Positions 37,578 to 50,655 of a DNA stretch of 64,000 bases are shown one piece after another; the first letter of the stretch is position 1, and each line of letters starts with the position of its first letter. The stretch spans positions 62,001 to 126,000 of the forward strand of contig JAURVB010013578.1 of NCBI GenBank assembly GCA_033002965.1, written 5' to 3'. Below the pieces are notes generated by a model that saw only the letters and a program-made list of their open reading frames with translations, did not search any database and was not told where the DNA came from. The translations under genes and the position numbers were made by a program. The stretch is from Piper betle. Taxonomy: Eukaryota; Streptophyta; Magnoliopsida; Piperales; Piperaceae.

Positions 37578-37895
37578 ACAGATCTAGGCAGGGTCACCAT
37601 TGGTGGTGCATGTGAGAGAAGAAAGAGAAATTGTTCGTTGTGAGGAGAAGACATGAGTTTGGGTTCTTCGACAAGACCAACTGTAGTTTATTTCTTTATC
37701 CTTCTCTACCTTTTGTCTATGATTTGTAATTGGGAGTAATTTTACTCATCTCATATTTTTTGGTTGTGGTTTTATTTCAATTTGAAAGTTTCCACTTTAA
37801 ATTTGTGTGTCATATATCTTTTATCTTGTATTGGTTTACCTTGTCAAAACACACACAACATGGTGTTTGGGGATTTTAGTTGTTAAAATCCCAAC

Positions 37896-38546
37896 ATCTC
37901 TGACAGGGGCTCCTCCCCTTCTCCTCGTGATAGCAACTTTCCTTTTTTTCTTCTTTCTCTTCTCTTCTATGCACAAGCCCCCCTATCAAACTCTAACCTT
38001 TGGGTTATTTATAGGAAACTCTAAGATTTTCCATCCCTTTCTTAGCTCTACTTTTCTTGGCCATAAAATCCTCACCCACCTTTCTTATCCTTTTTTTTCT
38101 TTTTATCCTTCCATAAAAGCTGGAAATTTATGGACTTGGTCCAAAGGCTAATTTAGTGCAGGATGCGGCTCCTGCTAGCTATGCTGGCTAAGCATGGTTT
38201 TGACTCAAACCAAGGGGTGCAGTACATAATTTTGATGAAAAACCATCATTGATAATTGTTCTGAGTTTATGATACCTCACATCCATCAATGTATTTAGTC
38301 CTTCTATGAAACCCCTAATTCTTAGCTAAATGAATGACACTGATTTTCACAATGTAACTCCATCAAACATGCCATCTTGTGTTGCAGGTACTATACATCA
38401 AACACCTCCTATTGATGAATTGCCATTTGGACTGACTTGGACGCCAACCTATCTCTCGTTGCTGTTGAGTAGCGCCAAGCATAGTCTGTTTCCACATCCG
38501 AGTTAGCCTCCATAGCCTCCTTACTATCCACCTCATACCCCTACCC
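37896..38546. other. Non-coding stretch before the gypsy gag
   Basis: T/C-rich DNA. The 114-codon hydrophobic frame at 37,807-38,151 is Phe/Leu-rich, crosses the putative LTR end, and has no recognised family. A primer-binding site for the following gag was sought after 37,895 and not convincingly found. Confidence 0.3.
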
Positions 38547-39480
38547 GTGGTACAACACAACATACCCTCAACCACAAGTCTCCATGGCATGTCCTCTACC
38601 AATTACCACGACGGTGCCAGTTTCATCGATGCCGCCAGTTATGCCAATACCTTATCTACTGGCTTCCACCATAATCCTTCCACCGGCAATCATTCTTTGC
38701 CTCAACCACAAGAATGTCCACCAGCTATTCAAATTACACCAGTTGCACCAGTTGTACCGGTCCAAGATAATCAATATGATGAATTGAATGCTGCTATGGA
38801 TGCTCAACTTGCACTACCTATTGCAGTAATCGCAAACAAAGAGAAGGAGTTAGTCAAAGAAGTGAAGCAACTTCGCCCCTTAGCTGATGAAGTGCATTCT
38901 GAGTCCTTATTAAAAAGTAAAAGTGCCAAACTTTTGCAAAGTTTGATGGTGAAGGCAATCCAATGGACCATATTACAATTTTTGAGATTGAGTGTGGATC
39001 TATTTTAGCCAATGGGAAGCTAAAGCTTCAGCAGTTTCCAGCCTCACTTAGTGGGGATGCACTAAGATGGTTCAACAACAGCCTAGCCAGTTCAATTAAG
39101 ACTTGGGCGGCGCTCATCTCGCAGTTCCCCACACACTTCTAGTCTATGGAGATCCCATTGAAGATGGAGCATTTGAACCAATGTCGAAGAGTCCAAGGTG
39201 AATCTTTTACTGCCCATGTGAAGAGGTTCCGAACTCTATCCTCACAAATTGAAGGAGACTCCATATATCAAAAACATTGTGAAAATATGTGCTATGAATG
39301 TTGGAGCTGCTCCATGGTTTTTGAGCGATGCACAATGCAACACTTTTGAATAACTGTTTGAGAGAATGCTAATATGAAGAGCTGGGAAGAGTTTCTGCAT
39401 TAGTGAAGAATGCCAAAGCTTCATCAAATGCGATCACCGACCTAGGAGGACGAGGCCAAAAAATTTCTCAAGAGAATCCA
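38547..39480 (+). pseudogene. Ty3/Gypsy-type gag remnant
   Basis: The first frame (38,547-39,008) is Pro/Gln-rich, then has a Lys/Glu helix with PLADEVHSESLL. After a frameshift near 38,935 the line continues in other frames with a NGKLKLQQFPASL-like segment, GDALRWFNNSL, SIKTWAALISQF (39,010-39,135), a stop, then MEIPLKMEHLNQC and GESFTAHVKRFRTL (39,146-39,235). This is the order of the retrotransposon Gag capsid region (GDA.RWF ... W..L...F ... GESF...RF..L). At least two frameshifts and a stop make it dead. No protease or RT follows; instead a minus-oriented LTR starts at about 39,602. Confidence 0.7.
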
Positions 39481-39601
39481 AAGAATAATGGAGAGAAGGG
39501 TGCACCTTGACAAAGACGAGAACATAGGAATATAGAAGACTACACCTTAAAGGTTAGTGATACAAGAAGTTGGTTTGATGTTATTGTGAAACAAGGGAAT
39601 A

Positions 39602-41435
39602 TGTAAAATGTGTGATTCGAGTTAGAGTTTTACATTAGTGAACTAGTCGGTTCAACTTGAGTTAGTTTCATGAAACACATGCTGAGTCGAGGCTAATTAT
39701 AAGTTATGAGCAATGAGGTTCAAGTACACCTGAATATATGATGATAACGACAGAAAGATGATGAGAAATTAGTTATCAGAGTATTTGACAATATGCAGTA
39801 TTTTTTTCATGTATTTGATCATAAAATTATTTTTAGGGCGAATAACACATTAGGATTTGTCATACGGCAATTTGCATGGGTTATTAGTTATAGAACATGT
39901 TATTATAATGTTATTGTGTGTTTTATATTTTATGATATTTTCCCCTATTTTTTGGATTTTTTAGGATTTATTATGAGTTAGTTGTTATTTTTGACTTGAG
40001 TCGGAGTTAAGTCAACTTTTATTCACGATATTGCCACCGAACCTCACCCCAACCTTTCTTTCCTTCCTAAACCCCGATCGTCGCTAACACCACCCTGATT
40101 CATGTCATCAACGCCACCTCTGGCTGTCACACTACCGCCGATTGACATCGTCGAGCCCTGCTAGAGTGTCATAGTGCCACCCCTAGCCATCACGGCCGCC
40201 GCCCTAGCGCTACCCATCCTAGCGGCATTCCACCGCCAACCGCGCTGCTCCACCACCATTGTGACACCAATGGCCCTCCCTTGAACCTAGACGACATTTC
40301 CCTCATACCCAGTGTTGCCGCTGAGGCCGGTCGAGGGCCAATCGAATGACTGGCCGACACGTCGCCACCACCGCCGGTGGTCATTGTCGTTGTTGCCGTC
40401 CTCACAGCCACCACCATTGGCTTGAGCTCGCCTAGCCAGTGCTAACCCATAGCCCCGATTATCCGCACTGAATATGTCATCGAAAAATCGTCGAAAATTG
40501 CCCGAAAATCACTGATATTCATTGGATCTTTCGCCGAATTCATCCAATCAAACCAGATCGAACTTCGGACGCCATCGAGTGCCGAATTTGAGTCTCAAGC
40601 CGCGCAACAAAACCCTAACCTTTGCTAATTACTAACGACGTGAGGTATAATTAACTTCTATTTAATTTCTTAAAGGTGATAATTATTAACACAACATGCT
40701 ATGATTGATGGATTAAAGTGTTAACTATTTTATTGTAATAAAAATATGAATTTTCTTGATTGGCTTGTATTAAAACGAATGCTAAGGAACTAATTAGGTA
40801 AACTAAGTAGGTGTCATAATCTAATACAACGTAGCATAGGAAATCTTATATATATTGAGATTGATGTGCGATTGATGTGAGTATGTATTGATATGTGTAT
40901 GCAATAAGATGCGTGAATGCATTATAAGTGGATGTTAGCTTTTAGTTTGATGTGTAGGTACGGAGTAGGAGCTCGCCACATAGGCACATGGGCACGATTG
41001 GAGCTTCTACCAGATCCATTTAGGCCTCACTTCTGGTTTGACTTCTATACTTTGTCGTGTTTTGTTTTAATAGGTAAGAAGACATGTCGAGTGGTGGATT
41101 TATTATATCCCAATCACCACTGGCCATCTAGCTGTATGAAAATTTTGAATTAATAACCTTTGAGGATGAAATCCCTCGAGTTTGTTTTCAAAAACTCAGA
41201 TCTAGATCATGATGCCTTCGGGCCTATTGTATAAATTCTTACTCAGGCCTATGTGCATGTAGTTTTTCGAGTTTTCAGTAAGAGATGAGATGAGGGAAAA
41301 TCAACTACTGCATCTTGAGATAGGATGTGTTTTTGTCAAAGTGGGCTCTGGAATTAGTAAGCGTCTATTCCATTCTTGAGGGATCCTAATAACTCCACCT
41401 TTGAGTTCCTCAAACCTGGAAAGTATGGGCTGCAC
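39602..41435 (-). mobile_element. Family-1 LTR, minus orientation, truncated
   Basis: The plus-strand view starts TGTAAAATGTGTGATTCGAG (the LTR 3' end reversed). It then has AGGATTTATTATGAGTTAG, a TTGACTTGAGTCGGAGT box near 39,989, GC-rich DNA (40,030-40,620), ACGTGAGGTATAATT (40,640), AACATGCTATGATTG, GTGTAGGTACGGAGTAGGAG (40,950), CTTCTACCAGATCC, TGAGGATGAAATCCCTCGAG (41,162), and a TTTGAGTTCCTCAAACC box (41,402). It breaks off before the 5' terminus. Confidence 0.65.
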
Positions 41436-42420
41436 GTGTGATTGTGTGATTATTTATATTCTAATGTTGAGTAAAACACGCATAAAAAATAACCTGACTA
41501 ATAATTGCCTTTTAAAATGGATGGCAAAGCATGAGAGTACCCAAAAAAATCTCACCATATGGTCATTTTTGTAACTTCATATGTCCCCCAAAATAAACCG
41601 GTTTTGGCTCCTCCCAAGAGCAACGCCGACAATGAATGACGGTGGAGAGACACGACATCTCCATTGGCGTCACTCCTAGGAGGAGCCAAAATTTTCGCCC
41701 CCAAAATGCTCATGACACAAGTAAAACCTAGTGGGTCCCACCCATCGAGCATTTGTTCTGCCAAAATGACAGTCTGGCTCATACTTTCCGAGCCCACCAC
41801 CCACCACTCTCCAACATTCAAGAAGGGTACTTTCGACATTTCAAGTTGGGTATAGTCAACCACCGTTGCTCACCAAGGGGCCCGGGCAAACAGCAAAGCC
41901 TTACACGCATCTTGTCCGGAAAAATATGAAAAGAGGGAAGACGCAAGGGCAATTAATCGCTGAAGTAATGGGCAATCAGTGCCCGATTACTTGGGATTGT
42001 GGTCCTCGACAGGTGGGGTAGGGCTGAGTTACCTCCGAGGAAATTGTGCGTAATAAACACTACCCATATATATATATACTACCTTAGACCCGCATAACCT
42101 AAAGGCCATATCTAACAAAATTTTAAAATTTTATTAAAAATTAAAATAAAAGATATGTAATTTTTTTAAAATTCACTTTTAAATAAAATATAATAAATAA
42201 ATATATAATTATTTTATAATTTAAAAACCTAGTAAAAAATATCTACAATTTTAATTTAAAAATTCATAATAAGATCAAAACTAATATTTACTTAAAAACC
42301 AATATAAATTGTTTTGTACCAAAAAGATTCAAATATTTAAAAGGACCTCAACTTTTAATCACTAAAATTATGCCTAAATGTTATGTAATTAATTAAAGTT
42401 ATACATCAATTTTTTATACC
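41436..42420. other. Non-coding stretch with a short hairpin
   Basis: Besides the hairpin at 41,602-41,690, this is AT-rich DNA (42,100-42,410) with no supported gene. The 103-codon minus frame at 41,552-41,863 runs through the hairpin and has no known family. Confidence 0.35.
41602..41690. repeat. 89-bp hairpin
   Basis: TTTTGGCTCCTCC at the left and GGAGGAGCCAAAA at the right are exact reverse complements, with further partial pairing inside (CAACGCC against GGCGTC). It could be a small fold-back element or a hairpin RNA source. Confidence 0.75.
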
Positions 42421-42429
42421 ATTGCCGGA

Positions 42430-42800
42430 CCTCCAATGACATCAATGGCCCTCTTCCCCTGCCCATCGCCGTTCTCCCCCTCCCCTCGCCGTTTTCCTTC
42501 CTGGCCACCGGCCACCTACTGCTGTCGTTTTCCTTGTCACAACAACCTCGAGCATGTGCCGTCCAGGCGTGGGGAAGAATCGGGTAGGTAGCAGTGGGTG
42601 GCCGAGAAGGAAAACGGTAGGGAGAGGGGGAAGGAAGGGAGGCGGTAGCGAGGCAGCGACAGCACTGGCAAGCGACGTTGCTAGCTTGCAGTAGGCTAGA
42701 GCAAGGCCGCTGGCAGTAGGGTGGCGTAGCAAAATAGAGGGGGGGGGTGGAAGGGGCGGCAACGATCGGTCGGTAAGGGACAACACAAGGGACAAGGTGC
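42430..42800 (+). repeat. GC-rich LTR module
   Basis: GC-rich segment followed by ACTTGACTCGCTACCGACTC (42,822), the arrangement seen in the 3' part of family-1 LTRs. It is mirrored by the GC-rich DNA at 43,430-43,830, which follows the box in the opposite sense. Frames on the minus strand (42,442-42,795) are low-complexity. Confidence 0.45.
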
Positions 42801-42804
42801 GGGG

Positions 42805-43250
42805 GGTAGTTTCATAATAAAAACTTGACTCGCTACCGACTCAAGTTAATATTACAAAATATATCCCAAAAAAGATTAAAAAAATACATTAAAATGTCAT
42901 AAAATAAAATAATCAATTTTTAATGGATTATTTTATTTTATAGTATTTTACTCTATTTATTTCATATTTTTTGAGATGTATTTTGTAATATTGACTCGAG
43001 TCTGGAAGGAAATTAGCGGGGTAGTTTTGTAATAAAACTTAACTCACTCCCAACTCGAGTCAATATTACGAAATGTATCCCAAAAAATATAAAAAATACA
43101 GTAAAATATCACAAAATAAAATAATCGAGTTCTAATGGATTATTTTATTTTATCATATTTTAATTTATTTTTTCATATTTTTTGAGATGTATTTTATAAT
43201 ATTGACTTGAGTCGGGAGTGAGTCGAGCTTTTATTACAAAATTGCCATCG
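42805..43250. repeat. Two tandem palindromes from one short LTR module
   Basis: Four alternating copies of an approximately 100-bp sequence. Forward copies start near 42,810 and 43,020 (TTGTAATAAAACTTAACTC, then AATATTAC...ATATCCCAAAAAA). Reverse copies end near 43,005 and 43,245 (TTTTTTGAGATGTATTTT, then AATATTGACTCGAGTC). Each pair meets at AATAATC...AATGGATTATTTTATT. A further partial reverse copy lies at 43,390-43,440. The unit is the TTGACTCGxxxCCGACTC module found in the family-1 and family-2 LTRs. Confidence 0.8.
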
Positions 43251-43429
43251 TTTCGTTTTTCTTCACTAACTATGTTTTCTCACCCATAGAGCGAGTCAAG
43301 TTTCTCCCCCACCCAGCAAAGATGGGTGATGTCCAGAGTTTCGGGCCAGCAGTGGTACGCTGCCTAGAGTCAGGATCGAATTAAGTTTTTACTACAAAAT
43401 TATTTTATTTTTTTTAAAATTTATTTTGT

Positions 43430-43830
43430 AATATTGGTTGCGCCCTCTTCCCCAGGCTTGGACGGCGCATACATGGGGTCACCGTGCAGCACAACCAAGC
43501 GCCGCATCCTTGCCACCGCTGCCACAGCCCCTCTGCAACAGCGCGTTTCCCCGACCCACCATCACCATGACCTCACTATCTTTGCATCAATGCCGCTATC
43601 GTGTGCCTCTGCGTCCTTGCCACTGCAGCCTCATTGCCGCCATCGTGGTCTCGCATGCCACGACCCCTCTGCCCCCTGCTGGCCACTGCAACCCTTCCTC
43701 CCTGCCACCGCCGCAGCTCCCCACCGCGACAACGCGCCTCTGTCGTAGTGGTCCCCTCTGCCACCATAGCCCTCGCCGCCACTGTGGCCCCGCCTGCCAT
43801 CTCATCGCGGCTGGCAAAACAAAATAGAGG
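43430..43830. repeat. GC-rich LTR module, opposite orientation
   Basis: C-rich segment with overlapping low-complexity frames on both strands (up to 129 codons; Pro/His/Ala/Arg). It follows TTTTGTAATATTGGTTGCG and resembles the GC-rich part of other LTR copies. No gene is supported. Confidence 0.4.
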
Positions 43831-44250
43831 GAGGGGAGGGGATGGTTATTTTTCGGCCATTGGATCGTGGAATAAAACTAAAGCACAACCAAGATGGCTG
43901 TGCTATAGCACAAATTTCTTTTTCCCTATATATATATAGTCGATTCTTTGTGCCAGAGGCAGAGAATCATCTCTATGCCACAAATTAATCTGGGCTATCC
44001 GATTACAGGGACGGCCCATATCTATTTTTTAAAAAAGAAAATACGGCCACTCAGCTGCAGTGTCGGCCGCGAGAGGCCACCGCGGGCAGATATGGCCACC
44101 ACCGACGGCGGGCGGCCTTGTTTGGCCACCCACCGGCCAAATCAGGCCGCAAGGCAGCCAGACATGGTCCGCCCTGGCCAGATTGGGCTGCGTGGCCAAG
44201 ATCTGGGGCAAGAAAGTTTTCCTGCCCCTTGCTCTTGGAAAACTTTCCTC
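43831..44250. other. Non-coding stretch
   Basis: GGCCA-rich DNA (44,040-44,215). Several frames of 105-189 codons here owe their length to the following TA tract (Tyr-Ile repeats) and are not genes. Confidence 0.4.
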
Positions 44251-46890
<2,640 letters not shown>

Positions 46891-46919
46891 TGTAAAGCAA
46901 AAATATTAATCTCCAACAT

Positions 46920-47905
46920 TTAGGGGCCACCGCCTTTAATAATCACACAAAGCACCATTAGTTGGGATTCCTTTTTGCGTCAAAAGTATGCCCTTCAGTT
47001 GATACATTGATTTGAGCAGAGTATACTTTTGATTAGGTGATGTGATACTTGTGGGAAACCACATTATGGTACTTGCCAATGCTTCTTTCTTAATTCAATA
47101 GTAGAAAAGTGAGGGAAAACGATAAGAGTCGGATTAACTATATTCATGAATATGTGATCTGAATCCAAACATTATATTTATTTCATTCCCCATATTTTTA
47201 TTTAAATTAAATCTGGCAAACCCCCTGTATCTTGCCCAATCCGATCAAAACAATGTCACTTTTTTTTAAAAAAGAAATATACAAATTTTGATATAAAATA
47301 TAGAAAAATATTATTATTTTTAATATTTTTTAAAAAATAAATAAAATATATGATTTTATAAAGATTGAATATAAAATATGGATCAAATATACCTATATCT
47401 ATATCTTGTTCGAATTTGGATATTTGAATCTTCGATATGATGTGATCGAAAAAATAACATGAATAATATAAAATTTAATATTGAAATTGAGAAAATATAA
47501 TAATAAATATTATTATTTTAAATATTGAAAACACAATTTTATAAAATATGACATATCCAAATTAAATACATATCGGATCACCTAAAACTCGAGTTTGATC
47601 TGAATATTTTTTGATGTATCATTATATCTTAAAAGACAAATTAAAATACGATTAAAAATTAGTTTGGATCGTATATAAATAAATAGTATATATGCCAAAT
47701 TTACTGATTTTGGATATCATTTTAGTGCCACCTACTTTAATCATCATCACTGTCTCATAAATTATGATTAGTTAAGACTCCTTTTTGTGCCAAAAGTGTA
47801 CCCTTTAGTTGATTCCTTGTATTGGACTGATCAGGTGAACAGAATCTTATGGGAAACCACACTGGTACTAAGCAATGTCTGTCTAGTCAATGGTTGAAAG
47901 GTGAA
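46920..47905 (+). repeat. Pair of diverged direct repeats (about 190 bp each)
   Basis: 46,920-47,115 and 47,725-47,905 share GCCACC.CCTTTAATAATCA-like starts, then ACTCCTTTTTG..CAAAAGT (first copy ATTCCTTTTTGCGTC), then CCCTTCAGTTGAT / CCCTTTAGTTGAT, and GGGAAACCACA...GGTACT. About 600 bp of AT-rich DNA lies between them. Confidence 0.7.
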
Positions 47906-48210
47906 AGGCAGCTGTCATATATCTCAAAAAAACAAGGCGGGAGATGTGTTTTTTTTGCTTGAAAGAGATCTTGCATTGGTGACTAGCACTTTCTCCAAAA
48001 TAAGAAAGTGGTTATTCAATTTCAAAGACTTTCATTACACTAATGAAGAGAACATGGGAAAGCTTCTAGGCGTATGTGTTATTAGCTGGAAGATTAAGAT
48101 AGCTCATGTTGTGAAGATTATTCTTTTCGTTGTCTGTGGTGGTGTAGAAAGGCTAGTGTGGGAGTATTGGATAAGCATATATAAGCTGTTAGCCACTCTC
48201 TGATGAGGTG
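47906..48210 (+). other. Unrecognised 100-codon frame upstream of the solo LTR
   Basis: An open frame from 47,901 to 48,203 codes for a Lys/Val-rich sequence with a hydrophobic stretch near residues 71-85. I recognise no family, it overlaps the end of a repeat, and there is no supporting context. It is probably chance. Confidence 0.2.
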
Positions 48211-49707
48211 GTTACTGTCACAAGGGTCAACTTAGGGTTTAAAATTTTTGCCCTAACTACCTCCGTGCGGCGTGTTTCCTCCCTGGAAACACCAGCCAAC
48301 ACCACCTCCGCACCCACCAATGTGTTGTGGTGCACAGCGGCCTCGGACCACACACTTGCGAATACGGCATGAACCCAGTCCTGGTACCGCACCCAGCTAC
48401 AAGCGCCACTAGTACCGGTATCAGGCTACCAGCGATTGTACTGAACACACACACCAATCACCAAGCCGTAGTGACTACGCGTCCCACGTACCGATCACCC
48501 ATCTCGGTACCAATAGACCTCGGAATCACAGGTCTAACCCCGGTGGCCAAACACGATGCATACACCACAAGAATTACAGGAACTTGTCCCAACCTCTATT
48601 CCACTAGTATGAATACAGGATATACAAGTGTCTACACCCTAGACTACTTGCCGGTCGTGGACATGCAAACCCCACGACCGTGCCTCTCGACCCTCACTCG
48701 ACAGGACTTCACCCAACCCTCGGTTCACCACGCAGGGTTGCCGAACAACTGGTATGTGAGCCCTGACCCTAAAGGCGGACGTCAACTACCCCGGTAGTCC
48801 CCCTTGAAGTTCCAGACCGCCCCTCGGCCTGACTGCAGTAACCCCAAGGCATCCCCTTGCCCGGCCAAGTTTCTCTCCTCCACCAAGATCACTCACACAC
48901 TCTTCACATGTTGTTCTCCTCTTGTCTGATCTCTACATAAGGATGTCACCTCCTTATATAGACATCCTGGCCTTAGTGTGACACCTCATCAGCTTGCATC
49001 CTCACCATCGAAGTCTTGATCAACGGCTCCCATCCTCCAAGCCTTGTCATCGACCCCCTTGGTGTTCCAGCAGAATTACCAGAAAGACCCACCCTTGGGT
49101 GTGGCGCAAATGCCTCATCAACTTCCTGGATGTGGCATGGTCGCCTGGCTCGACCCAGCGACCCCAATACCGAACCCTGGTCCGTCTGTTCCACAGCACC
49201 CATGCGCGTGCACGATAACCCCTACCGCACCTTGGCTCGGTCACTCGCACACCTGCGCACCCGTGACTACCGCATGTCGCACGGTAGTACCCGGCCCTGG
49301 CGCCCAGCACGCTCGGTCAGTGGTGCTTGGTCACTCGCACCCTACGCATCCGGAACCCGCAACTTCTATCCGCACATGATGCTCGGTAGAACGTCCCGGC
49401 TGCGCCTGACCCGTCACGCACCTGGAACCCGCACCATGCTCAGTACACGGTAACGGTGCTCGGTACTCGTTACCGATCATGTCCGCTACCCAACTGCTAT
49501 CGGTACTGTCCGATATCTCGCCCGGTACAACAACTCGCCCGATAGACCCCATGCACCACGATGCACTTCACACTAACACGGAAATATGCTCGGTAGATTG
49601 TTCACCACTCGGATAGCACCCTACCCGACTTGGACGCGAGAATGCTAGGAACAACCGCCAAACCCTAGCTCTCGTTCGTCCCACGAGCTAAACCCCGTAA
49701 CAGTTAC
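48211..49707. mobile_element. GC-rich solo LTR with GTTAC target duplication
   Basis: The element proper is 48,216-49,702 (1,487 bp). It starts TGTCACAAGGGTCAACTTAG and ends AACCCCGTAACA. GTTAC lies directly before (48,211-48,215) and after (49,703-49,707). Its GC content is clearly above the AT-rich DNA on both sides, and it is unrelated to the two TGTAACA LTR families. It has a TATA-like CCTTATATAGACATCC near 48,952. C-rich frames on both strands (up to 156 codons) lack any domain, and I treat them as composition artefacts. Orientation is inferred only from the TATA box (plus). Confidence 0.8.
48952..48962 (+). promoter_or_regulatory. TATA-like box in the solo LTR
   Basis: CCTTATATAGA about two thirds of the way... 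in the central part of the LTR, in a hairpin-prone context (GGATGTCACC upstream, GACATCC downstream). This is a plausible LTR promoter, from sequence alone. Confidence 0.35.
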
Positions 49708-50649
49708 CAAGGGGGGATAGGTTTTGGAGATGCATGTTTGGAGAATAAAAACTGCTTGCTCACTTGATTATATTTATAATTGTATATTATAGTCTATACT
49801 AGTGCTCTTGATCATGTGGAAGAAATCCAAATAGTTATCATTATGAGCCACGCATATATATATATATATATATATAAGATTTTTTAATTTACTCTTTTTT
49901 TTAGAACTTTAAGTTTATAATTTTCTTAAAGATTATGCAAAACACTACAAAATATATTGAAATTATTAGAGTTCCTAATAATATTATGGTTAAACTTACT
50001 ATAGGTTTGTGTATGTGCAGACTTATTAATGCATCTTATCTCTGGTAATAACAATAGTAAAATACATTCAACAGCTAACGCATACTAATACTACTACAAC
50101 TATAATTACAATTGTTCCTAATAATATCAATTCTATACTGATCATTAACTTGTTTCTTACAAGTTAAAACTAATAGTGTTTTTAATTAGCCCACTTCCCT
50201 TTTTGGCATGTTCCTTTGGAATTAACGGCTAAATGACTTCCCGTCTTGATGCCAATATCCTAGACTCAGAGGCCTTTATCAGGAAAGTCCAAGCTAAATT
50301 AAATCCTCTTAGTTTTAATGATAATTAAGCTTTTTCATATGGCATAAGACACTTCAAAAATACATAAACACACGTATAATATCTTTAATTCAAAAGCACA
50401 TAAACACACTTACAATAGTTTTAGATCTACACGATCTATTACAAACTGGACTCTAAACTTGTTGTAGACTCCAATAATTTCTTCTTGCAACCACTTACTT
50501 TTTACAAGCACACAATGAATCCTTTTACAGACTTGGATTCGACTCAGCTTTTAAATGAAACTTTACAAGTCCGGACATATCTGATTTGTACATGATATTC
50601 TTTTTCATATCCATCTACCACTTTTTGACACATCTTCTTTTTTTTCTTT
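49708..50649. other. AT-rich DNA between the solo LTR and the viral remnant
   Basis: Contains (TA)n at 49,854-49,876. The last 400 bp may include the non-coding region that followed the viral ORF (read on the minus strand), but I see no reliable border, TATA box or primer-binding site. Confidence 0.35.
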
Positions 50650-50655
50650 TCAGCC

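Larger units (their letters stand above)
37161..37895 (+). mobile_element. Possible 3' half of a Copia-type LTR
   Basis: CCTATATATATAGTTG (37,281) looks like a TATA box, followed by a CT/GA hairpin (37,378-37,415), a minisatellite (37,470-37,577), T-rich DNA and an end at TGTTAAAATCCCAACA (37,895), a terminus typical of plant LTRs (...CCCAACA). The 5' end and a target duplication were not found, so the call is tentative. Confidence 0.35.

Noticed and set aside
37896..37925. Primer-binding site after the CCCAACA end
   Set aside because: The bases TCTCTGACAGGGGCTCC only loosely resemble the complement of a plant initiator tRNA end; not convincing.
48327..49453. Plus-strand frames of 111-156 codons in GC-rich DNA
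   Set aside because: They lie within a solo LTR with clear target duplication, are His/Pro/Thr/Ser-rich, overlap each other in different frames and lack domains.
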